Part shown: piece after piece, positions 7,452-16,487 of the stretch
Numbering within the stretch: position 1 is the stretch's first letter
Layout: every line of letters starts with the position of its first letter
Assembly: GCF_002929825.1 (NCBI RefSeq)
Contig: NZ_PJJN01000034.1
Location: forward strand, 124,001 to 188,000
Direction: 5' to 3'
Length of the DNA stretch: 64,000 nt
DNA from: Cryobacterium sp. Y29
GTDB lineage: Bacteria; Actinomycetota; Actinomycetes; Actinomycetales; Microbacteriaceae
Translations under genes and position numbers: made by a program
The notes under the pieces: model-generated
What the model saw: only the letters and a program-made list of their open reading frames with translations
What the model was told of the DNA's origin: nothing
The model's database searches: none

Positions 7452-9434
7452 GTGCCAAGAAACGCTGTGTTGCCCATGACTCGTTCCCCACTGTCGTTCC
7501 CGTTCACCGGGAGGACTCGGTCAGCACCGTCCGCAATCGGGCCCGCGAACACACCCGTCCTGGGGCCTCAAAACGACCCGAGCAGGGGCCGACTGGCCGG
7601 CCTCGACGGCCTGCGCGCCCTGGCCGTCATCGCCGTCGCGCTCTATCATTTTTTTCCGGCGATGCTGCCGGGCGGCTTCATCGGCGTCGACGTTTTCTTC
7701 GTCATCAGCGGTTTTCTGATCACCGGTTTACTCGTTTCCGAGCACACTCACACCGGGCGCATCTCCCTGCGTCGGTTCTGGCAACGGCGCGCGCGTCGAC
7801 TGGTACCCCCACTCATTCCAGTCGTCCTGATCTGCTGCACCATCGCGTTTGTCATTGGCGGCGACGTGCTCGTGGGTCTCGGCGGGCAACTGCTCGGGGC
7901 CAGCACTTTCGGCTACAACTGGGTGTCGATCGCAAACGACGCCAGCTATTTCAGCCTCAACGAACCCGAACTGCTGCGCAACCTCTGGTCGCTTGCCGTA
8001 GAAGAGCAGTTCTACCTGGTCTGGCCGTTGCTCCTGATGGCCGTCCTGCTGGTTCGCCGTCCCCGCGTGCGATTAGCCATCGTCACCACACTTTTCGTCG
8101 CTTCGGCCCTATGGATGGGACTGCTCTACCAGCCCGGCGCCGATCCCACCCGGGTGTACTACGGCTCGGACACACACAGTTTCGGCTTATTCGCGGGCGC
8201 CGCCCTCGCTTTGCTGCTCCGCCGCCCGAACGGGCAACGCAACGAACTGCCCCGGATGCGTCCGTGGCTCGGCGGCGGCGCAATTCTAGCGATCATCGCC
8301 TTCGCCCTCTGGCTACCGGAAGACGGCACCATAACCTACCGCGGCGGCCTCGTCGCGGTATCCCTAGCCACGTCCGTCGTCATCTGGGCGGGAGTACGCG
8401 GTGGCCGGTTCGGGCGCCTGCTCGATGCAGCCCCGCTCCGCTACCTCGGTGAGCGCTCCTACGGCATCTACCTGTGGCACTGGCCGGTGCTCGTGCTGGT
8501 CCAACTGCTCTGGCCGGCGTCGTCCCCGGCCGGCAGCCTGCTGCCGATCGGTCTGCTCGCCTCGGTCATCACCGTGGTGCTGGCAGGCGCGTCCTACCGC
8601 TGGCTGGAAGTGCCGATCCGGCGGACCGGCGTGCGCGGCAGCATCCGTCGAATCGGTGCGCTGTGGACCGGGCCTACCCGTCGCCGCCGCTTGGTTGCGG
8701 CGACGGCCGCCTTGTCGCTGCTGCTGCTGGTCGGCGGCACCACGGCCGCCGTCGTCGCCGCGCCAGCGCAGACCTCGGCGCAACTGCGCATCGAACGGGG
8801 TCAGCGGGCAATGGATGCTGCGGCGCGGGTCGCCGCGCAGGCGGCGGCCACCGAGGCGGCCCGCCAAGCCGCAGTTGCCCCCGCCCTGGCCGAGAGCCCG
8901 ATCACCGCCATCGGCGACTCGGTCATGCTGGCCTCGGCGCCGGAGTTGCAGGCCACCTTTGCGGGGATGACCGTTGACGCGTCGGTCTCCCGCGGGATGT
9001 ATTCCGCAGACGACATATTGGCGGCCCTCGCGGCGGCGGGCCAGTTACAGCCCGTTGTGGTGATCGGCCTCGGCACCAACGGGCCGATCACGACCGATGA
9101 ACTCACCGAGATTCTGCGCATTCTCGGGCCCGACCGGCGGCTCGTGCTCGTGAACGCCTACGCCGAACGCGACTGGACCGCCGCAGTAAACGCACGGCTG
9201 GCTGATTTCGCTGCCGGCAATCGTCGGGTCGAGCTCGCGAACTGGCACGACGCGATCGCGGGGCGACTCGACCTGCTGGCCGGCGATCACGTGCATCCGG
9301 GGCCAACCGGCGGCCAGGTCTACGCCGACGAGGTGCATGCCGCGCTGGAGCGTCTCTCGGCGGTGCCGCCGCTGCCCGACAACAGCTGGCTGATGCGCGA
9401 CCCGGACGCGCCCAGTTCGCCGCCGTACCGCTGA
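7452..9434 (+). CDS. OafA/YrhL-type membrane acyltransferase with C-terminal SGNH domain
   Basis: Predicted to O-acylate (often O-acetylate) a cell-envelope polysaccharide or peptidoglycan. The N-terminal half is an acyltransferase-3 membrane domain: the LDGLRALAVIAVALYHF motif at about 50, GVDVFFVISGFLITG, RFWQRRARRLVPP, WSLAVEEQFYLVWP and RYLGERSYGIYLWHWP. About ten hydrophobic segments are apparent up to residue 440. After a transmembrane segment and an alanine-rich linker, an SGNH-hydrolase-like domain carries GDSVMLASA (nucleophile Ser) and the catalytic DHVHP near the end. GTG start at 7452, or ATG at 7476; neither has a clear ribosome site. The 3' end is 3 bases from the converging GNAT gene. 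Donor and acceptor cannot be read from sequence. Confidence 0.93.
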   Translation: MPRNAVLPMTRSPLSFPFTGRTRSAPSAIGPANTPVLGPQNDPSRGRLAGLDGLRALAVIAVALYHFFPAMLPGGFIGVDVFFVISGFLITGLLVSEHTHTGRISLRRFWQRRARRLVPPLIPVVLICCTIAFVIGGDVLVGLGGQLLGASTFGYNWVSIANDASYFSLNEPELLRNLWSLAVEEQFYLVWPLLLMAVLLVRRPRVRLAIVTTLFVASALWMGLLYQPGADPTRVYYGSDTHSFGLFAGAALALLLRRPNGQRNELPRMRPWLGGGAILAIIAFALWLPEDGTITYRGGLVAVSLATSVVIWAGVRGGRFGRLLDAAPLRYLGERSYGIYLWHWPVLVLVQLLWPASSPAGSLLPIGLLASVITVVLAGASYRWLEVPIRRTGVRGSIRRIGALWTGPTRRRRLVAATAALSLLLLVGGTTAAVVAAPAQTSAQLRIERGQRAMDAAARVAAQAAATEAARQAAVAPALAESPITAIGDSVMLASAPELQATFAGMTVDASVSRGMYSADDILAALAAAGQLQPVVVIGLGTNGPITTDELTEILRILGPDRRLVLVNAYAERDWTAAVNARLADFAAGNRRVELANWHDAIAGRLDLLAGDHVHPGPTGGQVYADEVHAALERLSAVPPLPDNSWLMRDPDAPSSPPYR

Positions 9435-9437
9435 GAA

Positions 9438-10481
9438 TCAGAACTCGAGCACGTAGGCGAGCTCCCGGTTGGTGGCGAAAAAGCCCATGCCCGTGTACAG
9501 GTCGAGCGCACCGGTCGGGCTCGCCGAGTCCACATCGAGGGTGGCGCGCTCGTGCCCGGCGGCGCGGCTGGCGGCCAGCTGCGCCGCTAACAGGGCCTGC
9601 GCGATGTGCCGCCCGCGCCATCCGCTCAGCACTCCAACGAGCCCGATATAGCTGCTGCGGTAGCCAGCCGCCGCCCAGTCCTGTTCGTTGACGCTCGACA
9701 TGATGAAACCGACGACGTGCTCACTGCCGTCGGGTTCTGTTCCGAACGCGACGAACGAGAGGTCGTCGACGAAAGAGGGGCCGGTCACGTAGGAGTTCCA
9801 GCTTTCGTCGGGAATCGGCTGGCTGGACCAGTGGTCCATGAATGCCGCGTCGCGTGCGGCGTGCACGGCGTTCGAGAGCTCCGGCGTATAACCAGCCAGA
9901 CGGATTCCCGCGGCCAGCACGAATTCACGAATCGGGTCGACGAGCATGCGGTCGAGCGAAAGGAAGTTTCGGGTGCACGCTAGATCGAATCGTTCGTAGA
10001 GACTGACGTTCTGTGGGGCACGCTCGTCACAGGATGTGGAGATCCAGCCGGGCAGCAGCTTGTCGGAAGTCGCCAGTTGCTGTTTACCGCGGGCTACCTG
10101 CCAATTCAGCAGTTCGCGACCGATGCCGCGGCCGCGCATTTCGGGCAGTACCCCGCCGCCGAGGTTGGATTTCACCAGCGTCTCCTGCCCCGGCTGAAGC
10201 AGCACGAGACCGTGGGCGACGAGGCGCCCGTCAGCGTCGAAAGCGACGAGGGTGTCGGCGTCAACGTCAATGAAGGAGAAGGTGAATGCCTCACTCACGT
10301 CATCGCGCTCACGAACGTAGTTGGGGTGGTCGACGCGGCCGATCGCTATTTCGAGCTGCCAGATGGCGTCGGTATCGGCGGCCGTCGCCGGCCGCCACAG
10401 GGCGACATCGGCATGGTCGGGAACAGGCAGCGACGAGAGCGCAGTCACGCGCGCAGAGAGCGGAGTCGTGGGAACGGTCAT
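9438..10481 (-). CDS. Double-domain GNAT N-acetyltransferase, paralogue 1
   Basis: 347 aa with two GNAT folds in tandem. The acetyl-CoA-binding loops are visible as EMRGRGIGRELL in the N-terminal half (about residue 115) and GWRGRHIAQALLAAQLAA in the C-terminal half (about 290). The C-terminal part DVDSASPTGALDLYTGMGFF is a typical GNAT motif B. It is clearly homologous along its whole length to the next gene upstream, which has the same length. Mycothiol synthase MshD shares the two-GNAT layout, but I see nothing that fixes that substrate. ATG at 10481, 38 bases after its paralogue's stop, so probably cotranscribed with it. Confidence 0.88.
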   Translation of the reverse strand: MTVPTTPLSARVTALSSLPVPDHADVALWRPATAADTDAIWQLEIAIGRVDHPNYVRERDDVSEAFTFSFIDVDADTLVAFDADGRLVAHGLVLLQPGQETLVKSNLGGGVLPEMRGRGIGRELLNWQVARGKQQLATSDKLLPGWISTSCDERAPQNVSLYERFDLACTRNFLSLDRMLVDPIREFVLAAGIRLAGYTPELSNAVHAARDAAFMDHWSSQPIPDESWNSYVTGPSFVDDLSFVAFGTEPDGSEHVVGFIMSSVNEQDWAAAGYRSSYIGLVGVLSGWRGRHIAQALLAAQLAASRAAGHERATLDVDSASPTGALDLYTGMGFFATNRELAYVLEF

Positions 10482-10519
10482 GCCTCACCCTATCCACGCA
10501 ACCCCGAACGGGGCCAGCG

Positions 10520-11563
10520 TTAGAACTCGATGGTGTACGCCAGCTTGCGGTGGGTGGGCACGAATCCCATGCCGGTGTAGAGGCCGAGGGCACCGGTGGG
10601 GCTGGCCGAGTCGACCGCGAGCGTCACCCGCTCATGCCCAAGAACCTGCCCGGCCGCGAGTTGGGCGGCCAGCAACGATTGTGCAATGTGACGGCCGCGC
10701 CATCCGCTCAAAACACCGACCAGGTCGATGTAGCTGCCGGTGAAACCCTGGGTGGCCCAGACGTTCTCGTTCGCCGTCGACAGGACGAAGCCGACGACCC
10801 GTTCGGTTCCGGTCGAATCGGTGCCGTAGGCCACAAACGAGAGGTCGGGGCGAAACCACTGTCCGCCGACGAAGGCGTTCCAGTTCTCGTCACTCATCGG
10901 CTGGCTGCCCCAGTGGTCCATGAACGCGTCGTCGCGGGCGGCGTGCACTTCGGTCGCGGCGGCGGGGGCATAGACGGCGATGCGGATGCCGTCGGCCGCG
11001 TCGACGACGCGCACCGGGGCATCCAGCGGTCGCTCGAGAGTGAGAAAGTAGCGCTCGAGGGTCAGGCCGCCGCGCTCGAACAAGGCCGCGTTCTGCGGTG
11101 AGCGTTCGTCGGCATAGGTGAGGATCCAACCGGGCAGCGCTTGGGTCGACGACGCGAGCTGCTGCTTGGCCCGGCCCAGCTGCCAGGCCAGGAGTTGACG
11201 GCCGATGCCGCGGCCGCGCAGTGACGGGTGCACCCCGCCGATCGGCATCGATCGCACCAGAGTCACCTGACGAGGCGGGAACATGACCATGCCGACCGCG
11301 ACGATACGGCCAGTCTGGTCGACGCCGACCAGCGAGTCGAGCTCCGGGTGAAAATGAGAGTAACCGAAGTCCGCGGCGATCGCGCCGCGCGCCGTGAGGT
11401 AGTGGGGGTGGTCGACTTCGCCCATGGCGCGGCGCAGCTGCCAGATACCGTCGATGTCGTTGCTGGTGGCTGCTCGCCAGGTAGCGACGTCCCGGTGCAC
11501 CGGAAGCACCGGCGCCGGGACGGTACCGATGCGTTCATCCAGCGGAGTTTCGCGTTGATCCAT
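10520..11563 (-). CDS. Double-domain GNAT N-acetyltransferase, paralogue 2
   Basis: Also 347 aa and two GNAT domains, with loops SLRGRGIGRQLLAWQL and GWRGRHIAQSLLAAQLAA. It shares long identical runs with its neighbour (VHAARD-AFMDHW-SQP, LVGVLSGWRGRHIAQ, DSASPTGAL-LYTGMGF), consistent with a tandem duplication. The substrate is unknown; the family includes antibiotic, peptide and mycothiol-pathway acetyltransferases. ATG at 11563. The gene begins 43 bases beyond the rplQ terminator, so it is probably transcribed separately from the ribosomal operon. Divergence between the two copies is highest in the first 60 residues and around residues 140-210. Confidence 0.88.
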   Translation of the reverse strand: MDQRETPLDERIGTVPAPVLPVHRDVATWRAATSNDIDGIWQLRRAMGEVDHPHYLTARGAIAADFGYSHFHPELDSLVGVDQTGRIVAVGMVMFPPRQVTLVRSMPIGGVHPSLRGRGIGRQLLAWQLGRAKQQLASSTQALPGWILTYADERSPQNAALFERGGLTLERYFLTLERPLDAPVRVVDAADGIRIAVYAPAAATEVHAARDDAFMDHWGSQPMSDENWNAFVGGQWFRPDLSFVAYGTDSTGTERVVGFVLSTANENVWATQGFTGSYIDLVGVLSGWRGRHIAQSLLAAQLAAGQVLGHERVTLAVDSASPTGALGLYTGMGFVPTHRKLAYTIEF

Positions 11564-11606
11564 TTTCCAACCCTATCTTCGGCAACCGAGACGGACGGAT
11601 ACACAC

Positions 11607-11641
11607 AAAAAGGGAGGGCCAACAGTTGTTGGCCCTCCCTT
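11607..11641 (-). terminator. Rho-independent terminator of rpoA-rplQ
   Basis: A perfect 15-base inverted repeat, AAGGGAGGGCCAACA and its complement, with a 2-base centre. On the minus strand it is followed by TTTTTGTGTG. It begins 11 bases after the rplQ stop codon. Confidence 0.9.
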
Positions 11642-11651
11642 GGTGGTGGTG

Positions 11652-12227
11652 CTACTTCTTGTCGGCCTCATCGGCTGCTGCGTCTTCGGCAGCAACGTCT
11701 TCAGCTACGACGTCTTCAGCTACAGCGTCTTCAGCTACAGCGTCTTCAGCTACGACGGTCTCGTCGACGACAACGTCGTCAGCTACAACGTCGTCGATAA
11801 CGACGTTGTCGCTTCCAACGGGGGTCGCAGCAACGGTCGCGGTCTTGGAACGCTTGACCTTGGGGGTCAGGGGCTCGAGAACGAGCTCCATCTGCACCAT
11901 CGAAGCGTTGTCACCCTTGCGGAAACCGAGCTTCGTGATGCGGGTGTAGCCGCCCTGACGCTCGTTGACCTGCGGGGCGATAACCGTGAACAGCTCGTGC
12001 ACGACGGTCTTGTCGGTGATCGTCGCGAGGACGCGACGACGCGCGTGCAGGTCGCCGCGCTTGGCGAACTGCACCATACGCTCGGCGAGCGGACGCAGGC
12101 GCTTGGCACGGGTCTCGGTCGTCTTGATCGACTTGTGGGTGAACAGGGCCGCGGCCAGGTTCGCTAGCATGAGGCGCTCGTGCGCCGGGCCGCCACCGAG
12201 ACGGGGGCCCTTTGTGGGCTTAGGCAT
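11652..12227 (-). CDS. rplQ: 50S ribosomal protein L17 with long acidic C-terminal tail
   Basis: L17 sits near the peptide exit tunnel. 191 aa; the L17 core ends at about residue 118 ([24 protein letters not shown] start, ELVLEPL end). The remaining 70 residues are a low-complexity acidic tail of VVADD, AVAED and VVAED units. The tail is encoded by 15-bp tandem repeats at 11681-11755. Family members are usually about 120-130 aa without such a tail, although actinobacterial L17 proteins are often extended. ATG at 12227 with a GGAG Shine-Dalgarno seven bases upstream. Last gene of the rpoA transcript; a strong terminator follows. Confidence 0.96.
   Translation of the reverse strand: MPKPTKGPRLGGGPAHERLMLANLAAALFTHKSIKTTETRAKRLRPLAERMVQFAKRGDLHARRRVLATITDKTVVHELFTVIAPQVNERQGGYTRITKLGFRKGDNASMVQMELVLEPLTPKVKRSKTATVAATPVGSDNVVIDDVVADDVVVDETVVAEDAVAEDAVAEDVVAEDVAAEDAAADEADKK
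11681..11755. repeat. 15-bp tandem repeat inside rplQ
   Basis: Five consecutive 15-bp units of the form CGTCTTCAGCTACAG (first unit variant CGTCTTCGGCAGCAA) at 11681, 11696, 11711, 11726 and 11741. Units 3 and 4 are identical. On the coding strand each unit encodes (A/V)(A/V)ED(A/V). As the unit is a multiple of three, copy-number change would keep the frame. Confidence 0.9.
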
Positions 12228-12277
12228 TGGTAATCTCCAGTATCAAAAAATCGAAAGGCAGCGTTGAAGCGCGAGCC

Positions 12278-13267
12278 TTAAATGGTCTCTTCTTCGTAGC
12301 CGCTGTAGAAGTGCGCGCCGTCGAATCCGGGAACCGAATCCTTCAGGGACAGGCCGAGCTCAACGAGCTTGTCCTTCACTTCGTCAACCGACTTCTGCCC
12401 GAAGTTGCGGATGTTCATCAGCTGGGTCTCCGACAGGGCGACCAGTTCACTGACGTTGTTGATGCCTTCGCGCTTCAGGCAGTTGTACGAGCGCACCGAC
12501 AGGTCGAGGTCTTCGATCGGAATCGACAGCTCGGTCGAGAGCACAGCGTCAACCGGCGCGGGGCCGATCTCGATGCCCTCGGCAGCGGTGTTGAGCTCGC
12601 GGGCCAGACCGAACAGTTCGGTCAGGGTGCGACCGGAGGATGCGATGGCGTCGCGCGGCGAAATAGCCGACTTGGTCTCCACGTCCACGACGAGGCGATC
12701 GAAGTCGGTGCGCTCACCGGCACGAGTCGCCTCGACCCGGTAGGTCACCTTGAGCACTGGCGAGTAAATCGAGTCGACCGGAATCTGGCCGGCTTCGGAG
12801 AACTCGTTGCGGTTCTGGGTGCTGGAGACGTAACCACGGCCACGCTCAATGGTCAGTTCGAGTTCGAACTTCGCCTTGTCGTTGAGGGTTGCGATCACCA
12901 GTTCCGGGTTGTGCACCTCGACGCCGGCCGGAGCCGAAATGTCAGCGGCGGTAACCTGGCCGGAACCCTGCTTGCGCAGGTACGCGGTGATGGGCTCGTC
13001 GTGCTCGCTCGAAACGACGAGGCCCTTGATGTTCAGGATGATCTCAGTGACATCTTCCTTCACACCGGGAACGGTGCTGAACTCGTGCAGCACGCCATCG
13101 ATACGGATGCTGGTTACAGCAGCGCCCGGGATCGAGGAGAGCAGGGTACGGCGAAGCGAGTTGCCGAGGGTGTAGCCGAAGCCGGGTTCGAGCGGCTCAA
13201 TGATGAACCGTGAACGGAACTCCGAGATGTTCTCTTCGGTGAGCGTTGGACGCTGTGCAATAAGCAC
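12278..13267 (-). CDS. rpoA: DNA-directed RNA polymerase subunit alpha
   Basis: Scaffold subunit for RNA polymerase assembly and UP-element/activator contacts. 329 aa. The N-terminal dimerisation and beta/beta-prime-binding domain shows [20 protein letters not shown] and [13 protein letters not shown]. The C-terminal DNA-binding domain (about 245-310) shows [19 protein letters not shown] and [19 protein letters not shown] start at 13267 with an AAAGGA Shine-Dalgarno. Between rpsK and rpoA lie 133 bases with a terminator-like hairpin, so rpoA-rplQ may be partly uncoupled from the upstream genes. Confidence 0.98.
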   Translation of the reverse strand: MLIAQRPTLTEENISEFRSRFIIEPLEPGFGYTLGNSLRRTLLSSIPGAAVTSIRIDGVLHEFSTVPGVKEDVTEIILNIKGLVVSSEHDEPITAYLRKQGSGQVTAADISAPAGVEVHNPELVIATLNDKAKFELELTIERGRGYVSSTQNRNEFSEAGQIPVDSIYSPVLKVTYRVEATRAGERTDFDRLVVDVETKSAISPRDAIASSGRTLTELFGLARELNTAAEGIEIGPAPVDAVLSTELSIPIEDLDLSVRSYNCLKREGINNVSELVALSETQLMNIRNFGQKSVDEVKDKLVELGLSLKDSVPGFDGAHFYSGYEEETI

Positions 13268-13324
13268 TGTTGATTCCTTTCGGCTAAGTGTCCGCTATAT
13301 GACACTTGCAATGACGAGAGAGTG

Positions 13325-13385
13325 AAAAGTGAAAGAAAAGAGTCTCGACGGGGCTCGGCAACAATCAAGTACCGAGCCCGTCGAG
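13325..13385 (-). terminator. Terminator-like hairpin between rpsK and rpoA
   Basis: On the minus strand CTCGACGGGCTCGG pairs with CCGAGCCCCGTCGAG (one bulged base, 13-base loop). The T-rich tail ACTCTTTTCTTTCACTTTTC follows. It starts 15 bases after the rpsK stop. As rpoA lies downstream, it probably attenuates rather than fully stops transcription, unless rpoA has its own promoter in 13268-13324. Confidence 0.6.
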
Positions 13386-13400
13386 ATGACAGCGTGTGCT

Positions 13401-13799
13401 TTAGACGCGGCGGCGCTTCGGCGGACGGCATCCGTTGTGAGCCTGGGGCGTGACGTCGTTGATCGAACCAACCTCGAGGCCAGCGGCCTGAAGCGAACGG
13501 ATCGCGGTCTCGCGGCCCGAACCGGGTCCCTTGACGAAGACGTCAACCTTCTTCATGCCGTGTTCCTGCGCCTGGCGGGCGGCCGACTCGGCGGCCAGCT
13601 GTGCGGCGAAAGGGGTCGACTTGCGCGAACCCTTGAAACCAACCTGGCCAGACGAGGCCCAGCTGATGACGGCCCCGGTCGTGTCGGTGATCGACACGAT
13701 CGTGTTGTTGAACGTGCTCTTGATGTGGGCCTGGCCCACAGCAATGTTCTTCTTTTCTTTCTTACGCGGCTTCCGTACGGCCGACTTGGGTTGTGCCAT
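13401..13799 (-). CDS. rpsK: 30S ribosomal protein S11
   Basis: Platform protein next to the mRNA exit site. 132 aa, standard length. Conserved blocks include [39 protein letters not shown] and the C-terminal [18 protein letters not shown]. The [10 protein letters not shown] stretch near the N-terminus is basic, as in other high-GC gram-positives. ATG at 13799 with AGGAGA upstream. It is 46 bases from rpsM. It is followed by a hairpin with a T-rich tail rather than running directly into rpoA. Confidence 0.98.
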   Translation of the reverse strand: MAQPKSAVRKPRKKEKKNIAVGQAHIKSTFNNTIVSITDTTGAVISWASSGQVGFKGSRKSTPFAAQLAAESAARQAQEHGMKKVDVFVKGPGSGRETAIRSLQAAGLEVGSINDVTPQAHNGCRPPKRRRV

Positions 13800-13845
13800 G
13801 AATTTCTCCTGAATCCTAAAGGCGTTAGCGGGCTAGGCCGAGGGC

Positions 13846-14220
13846 CTAGCGCGCCTTCTTCTTGCCGGCTACGGTGCGCTTCGGGCCCTTGCGGGTGCGA
13901 GCGTTGGTTTTGGTGCGCTGACCGCGAACGGGCAGGCCCTTGCGGTGGCGAATGCCCTCGTAGCTGCCAATTTCAACCTTGCGGCGGATGTCAGCGGCAA
14001 CCTCACGGCGGAGGTCACCCTCAACCTTGAAGGTACCCTCGACGTAGTCACGGAGAAGGACGAGCTGGTCGTCGCTCAAGTCCTTGACGCGGATGTTTCC
14101 GTCGATTCCAGTGTCGGCGAGGGTCTTGAGGGCCCTCGTACGGCCAACACCGTAAATGTAAGTCAATGCAACTTCCACGCGCTTATCGCGCGGGATGTCG
14201 ACGCCGGCTAGACGTGCCAT
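13846..14220 (-). CDS. rpsM: 30S ribosomal protein S13
   Basis: Head protein that forms the B1 bridges with L5 and contacts P-site tRNA through its basic tail. 124 aa from the ATG at 14220, which gives the family start [21 protein letters not shown] and has an AGGAGA Shine-Dalgarno. The frame extends 15 codons further without similarity. The conserved tail [20 protein letters not shown] and [13 protein letters not shown] is present. Downstream of rpmJ by 155 bases, the largest gap in this part of the operon. I found no convincing promoter in that gap. Confidence 0.97.
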   Translation of the reverse strand: MARLAGVDIPRDKRVEVALTYIYGVGRTRALKTLADTGIDGNIRVKDLSDDQLVLLRDYVEGTFKVEGDLRREVAADIRRKVEIGSYEGIRHRKGLPVRGQRTKTNARTRKGPKRTVAGKKKAR

Positions 14221-14375
14221 TGTGTCTCCTGTTAGTGATGGAGGTCTGTAACAGCTCCTGTACACCGGCCTCCAGCCGATGGTGTCACCCCGAAGGGTTC
14301 CCGGAACTGCTATCTAGATGTGCTTATTTAGTGCGTGTACTCAGGTAAATCTCGAAGCGACAAGTCGCGACGGAT

Positions 14376-14489
14376 TTAACCCTGGCGCTGCTTGTGACGC
14401 GGGTTATCGCAGATGACCATCACGTTGCCGTTGCGGCGGATGACCTTGCACTTGTCACAGATCTTTTTGACGCTGGGCTTGACCTTCAT
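14376..14489 (-). CDS. rpmJ: 50S ribosomal protein L36
   Basis: Smallest large-subunit protein, 37 aa, beginning [20 protein letters not shown] and ending HKQRQG. It is the zinc-binding (C+) form: Cys11, Cys14, Cys27 and His32 form the zinc ribbon. Short enough to be missed by length filters. ATG at 14489 with GGAAT upstream. It lies between infA (67 bases upstream) and rpsM, the standard actinobacterial order infA-rpmJ-rpsM-rpsK. Confidence 0.97.
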   Translation of the reverse strand: MKVKPSVKKICDKCKVIRRNGNVMVICDNPRHKQRQG

Positions 14490-14556
14490 GGTGATTCCTT
14501 GTTTTTCGCTGTCTTCGTACCCTCGGGATGCCGCGGGCCGTTACTTACAGCAGTCG

Positions 14557-14778
14557 TTACTTGTAGCGGTAAACGATCCGGCCACGGGTCAGATCGTAAG
14601 GACTCAACTCAACGATCACGCGGTCCTCCGGGAGGATGCGGATGTAGTGCTGACGCATCTTGCCCGAGATGTGGGCAAGAACTCGGTGGCCGTTTGACAG
14701 CTCAACGCGAAACATCGCGTTGGGCAGAGCTTCGACTACTGCGCCCTCGATTTCGATGACACCGTCTTTTTTGGCCAT
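14557..14778 (-). CDS. infA: Translation initiation factor IF-1
   Basis: Binds the 30S A site and promotes correct initiation with IF-2 and IF-3. 73 aa from the ATG at 14778, giving [20 protein letters not shown]; a longer in-frame extension is not conserved. The OB fold is intact ([40 protein letters not shown]). A GAGGG Shine-Dalgarno is present. First gene of its transcript, since a good promoter lies about 90 bases upstream and the preceding genes are a separate mannitol operon. Confidence 0.98.
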   Translation of the reverse strand: MAKKDGVIEIEGAVVEALPNAMFRVELSNGHRVLAHISGKMRQHYIRILPEDRVIVELSPYDLTRGRIVYRYK

Positions 14779-14867
14779 ACCCTCACTGTCGCTCTGTATT
14801 GATTGCTGGTCATGCGGGATTGATGCCGGACACGCCCGAAAAGGGCGACACCAGACACCAAGGGTCA

Positions 14868-14897
14868 ATCTTATGGTATGAGATTGCCTTTTGGCAA
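14868..14897 (-). promoter_or_regulatory. Predicted infA operon promoter
   Basis: Minus-strand -35 TTGCCA (14892-14897), 18-base spacer, -10 TAAGAT (14868-14873). The 17 bases TTGACCCTTGGTGTCTG (14852-14868) follow in the same register as at the rplM promoter. A small hairpin TTGCC-TTTT-GGCAA (14884-14897) overlaps the -35 and could help terminate mtlD transcripts. Confidence 0.65.
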
Positions 14898-14904
14898 TTC
14901 AGTC

Positions 14905-16053
14905 CTATAATCCCTGCGCGCGCCGTACTTCACGCACGACCGACGCGAAGAGTGGATGCGCTGCATCGAGCCCGCAGACCTGCAGAACCACCTGCTCTGC
15001 GCTTTCGACTCGGAGCATCCGTTGCAGCTCGACGCTCTGCTCGTCGGCCGCAACGTCAAAGCGCAGCACCGCACCGATGGCGCCCACAAGCGCCTCGGGC
15101 ATGAGGCCCGATTCGATCAGTTCCGCGGCCGGGCCGATGAACCGCTCGTTGCGGCTGAGCTTGCGCAGCGGCTGGCGGCCCACTCGTTCGACGGTATCGA
15201 GCAAGGCCGGGTTGCTGAACCGAACGAGGATCTTCTCCCGGTAGGCGCGCTGGGCGGCTTCGTCGAGTCCGTGTTTGGCGACGAGCAGCGCCGACGTCTC
15301 TTCGAGCACGGCGCGGGCGGCGAGCACGACAGCCGGCACGTCAAGCGCCTCTGCGATCGTGCTGACGCCGGCCCGGCTACCGAGGTAGGCGATGGTGGCG
15401 TGCCCGGTGTTCACCGTGAAGAGCTTGCGTTCGATATAGGGCAAAAGGTTATCCACGAACGTGGCTCCCGGAATGACCGGAACCGCGTCGCCAAATGCGC
15501 CGCGTTCGATGACCCATTCGTAGAAGGCCTCCACCGTCACCGTGAGGCCGGCATCCGCCGCCTGGTTGGGCACGATGCGGTCGACGGCCGTATTCGCGAA
15601 GGCGGCGCGTGCCGAGACGGCCGGCCAGTCAGCACCGGTCACCTGGCTGCGCACGTGCTCGGCGAGAAGGTCGGTGGCGTTGATGGCGTTCTCACACGCC
15701 ATCACGGCCAGCGGCGGCAGCGTCGCTGCCCGGCGAGCCAGCCCCGCCGCGATGAGCGGGGCCACGAACTTGAGGATGTTCGGTCCGACGGCCGTCGTCA
15801 CGATGTCGGCGGTGGCGATCTCGTCGATCAGCGCGTCACTGTCGGTGGCGCTATTGATGGCGCGAAACCCCGTCACCGTGTGCTGGCGTGCCCCCTCCCC
15901 CTTCTCGTGCACCTCATAGCTGGGTGCGGCGTGCAGCGCGTCGATGAGGCTCGAATTCACGTCGGCGAAGACCACCTCGTACCCGGCTTCGTGCAGCAGG
16001 AGTCCGACGAAGCCGCGTCCGATGTTGCCCGCGCCGAAGTGAATAGCCTTCAT
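14905..16053 (-). CDS. mtlD: Mannitol-1-phosphate 5-dehydrogenase
   Basis: Oxidises mannitol-1-phosphate, the product of PTS uptake, to fructose-6-phosphate with NAD. 382 aa from the ATG at 16053. The N-terminal NAD-binding motif [20 protein letters not shown] is clear, followed by the polyol dehydrogenase core ([42 protein letters not shown]). The start overlaps the stop of the EIIA gene by 4 bases (ATGA), so the two are translationally coupled. Last gene of the PTS operon; its stop is 8 bases from the infA promoter -35. Confidence 0.97.
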   Translation of the reverse strand: MKAIHFGAGNIGRGFVGLLLHEAGYEVVFADVNSSLIDALHAAPSYEVHEKGEGARQHTVTGFRAINSATDSDALIDEIATADIVTTAVGPNILKFVAPLIAAGLARRAATLPPLAVMACENAINATDLLAEHVRSQVTGADWPAVSARAAFANTAVDRIVPNQAADAGLTVTVEAFYEWVIERGAFGDAVPVIPGATFVDNLLPYIERKLFTVNTGHATIAYLGSRAGVSTIAEALDVPAVVLAARAVLEETSALLVAKHGLDEAAQRAYREKILVRFSNPALLDTVERVGRQPLRKLSRNERFIGPAAELIESGLMPEALVGAIGAVLRFDVAADEQSVELQRMLRVESAEQVVLQVCGLDAAHPLFASVVREVRRAQGL

Positions 16054-16487
16054 TCTGCGTTGACCTCCTCGAGCAGGGCGTAAATTTCTTCGGCCGAGCC
16101 GGCGTCGATGAGTTTGGCCACCTCGTCTTCGTCGGAGAACACGATGGCGATCTTGGAGAGGATCTCGAGGTGCTCGTTGTTGAGCCCCGCGATGCCCACG
16201 GCGAAGCGCACCGGCTGGCCGTTCCAATCGATCGGCTCGGCGTAGCGCACGAGCGACAGAGCGGAGCGCAGGATGGACTCCTTCGCGTCGTTCGTGCCGT
16301 GCGGGATGGCGAGGAAGTTGCCCATGTACGTCGAAACGGATGCTTCGCGCTCGAACATGGACGCCACGTAGTCGTCGCTCACGGCGCCGGACGCCACGAG
16401 AAGGCCACCGGCCTCACGAATCGCCTCGTCGCGCGTATGGGCCGTTCCGTGGGCGATCAGGTTGCGGGGTTCGAGGATCTGGCTCAT
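16050..16487 (-). CDS. mtlF: Mannitol-specific PTS enzyme IIA component
   Basis: Cytoplasmic phosphocarrier that passes phosphate from HPr to the IIB domain of the mannitol permease. 145 aa, a single-domain EIIA of the mannitol/fructose family. The phosphorylated histidine is His63 in [13 protein letters not shown]. Start ATG at 16487 overlaps the end of the IICB gene by 4 bases. In Escherichia coli this domain is fused to the permease; here it is separate, as in many gram-positives. Confidence 0.96.
   Translation of the reverse strand: MSQILEPRNLIAHGTAHTRDEAIREAGGLLVASGAVSDDYVASMFEREASVSTYMGNFLAIPHGTNDAKESILRSALSLVRYAEPIDWNGQPVRFAVGIAGLNNEHLEILSKIAIVFSDEDEVAKLIDAGSAEEIYALLEEVNAE

Noticed and set aside
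10502-10513. Fourth copy of the palindromic repeat between the two GNAT genes
   Set aside because: Only a short CCCCG-AA-CGGGG hairpin; it lacks the GGGCCC elements of the family.
11681-11755. Possible CRISPR-like array
   Set aside because: Units are 15 bp, contiguous without spacers, and lie within the rplQ coding frame.
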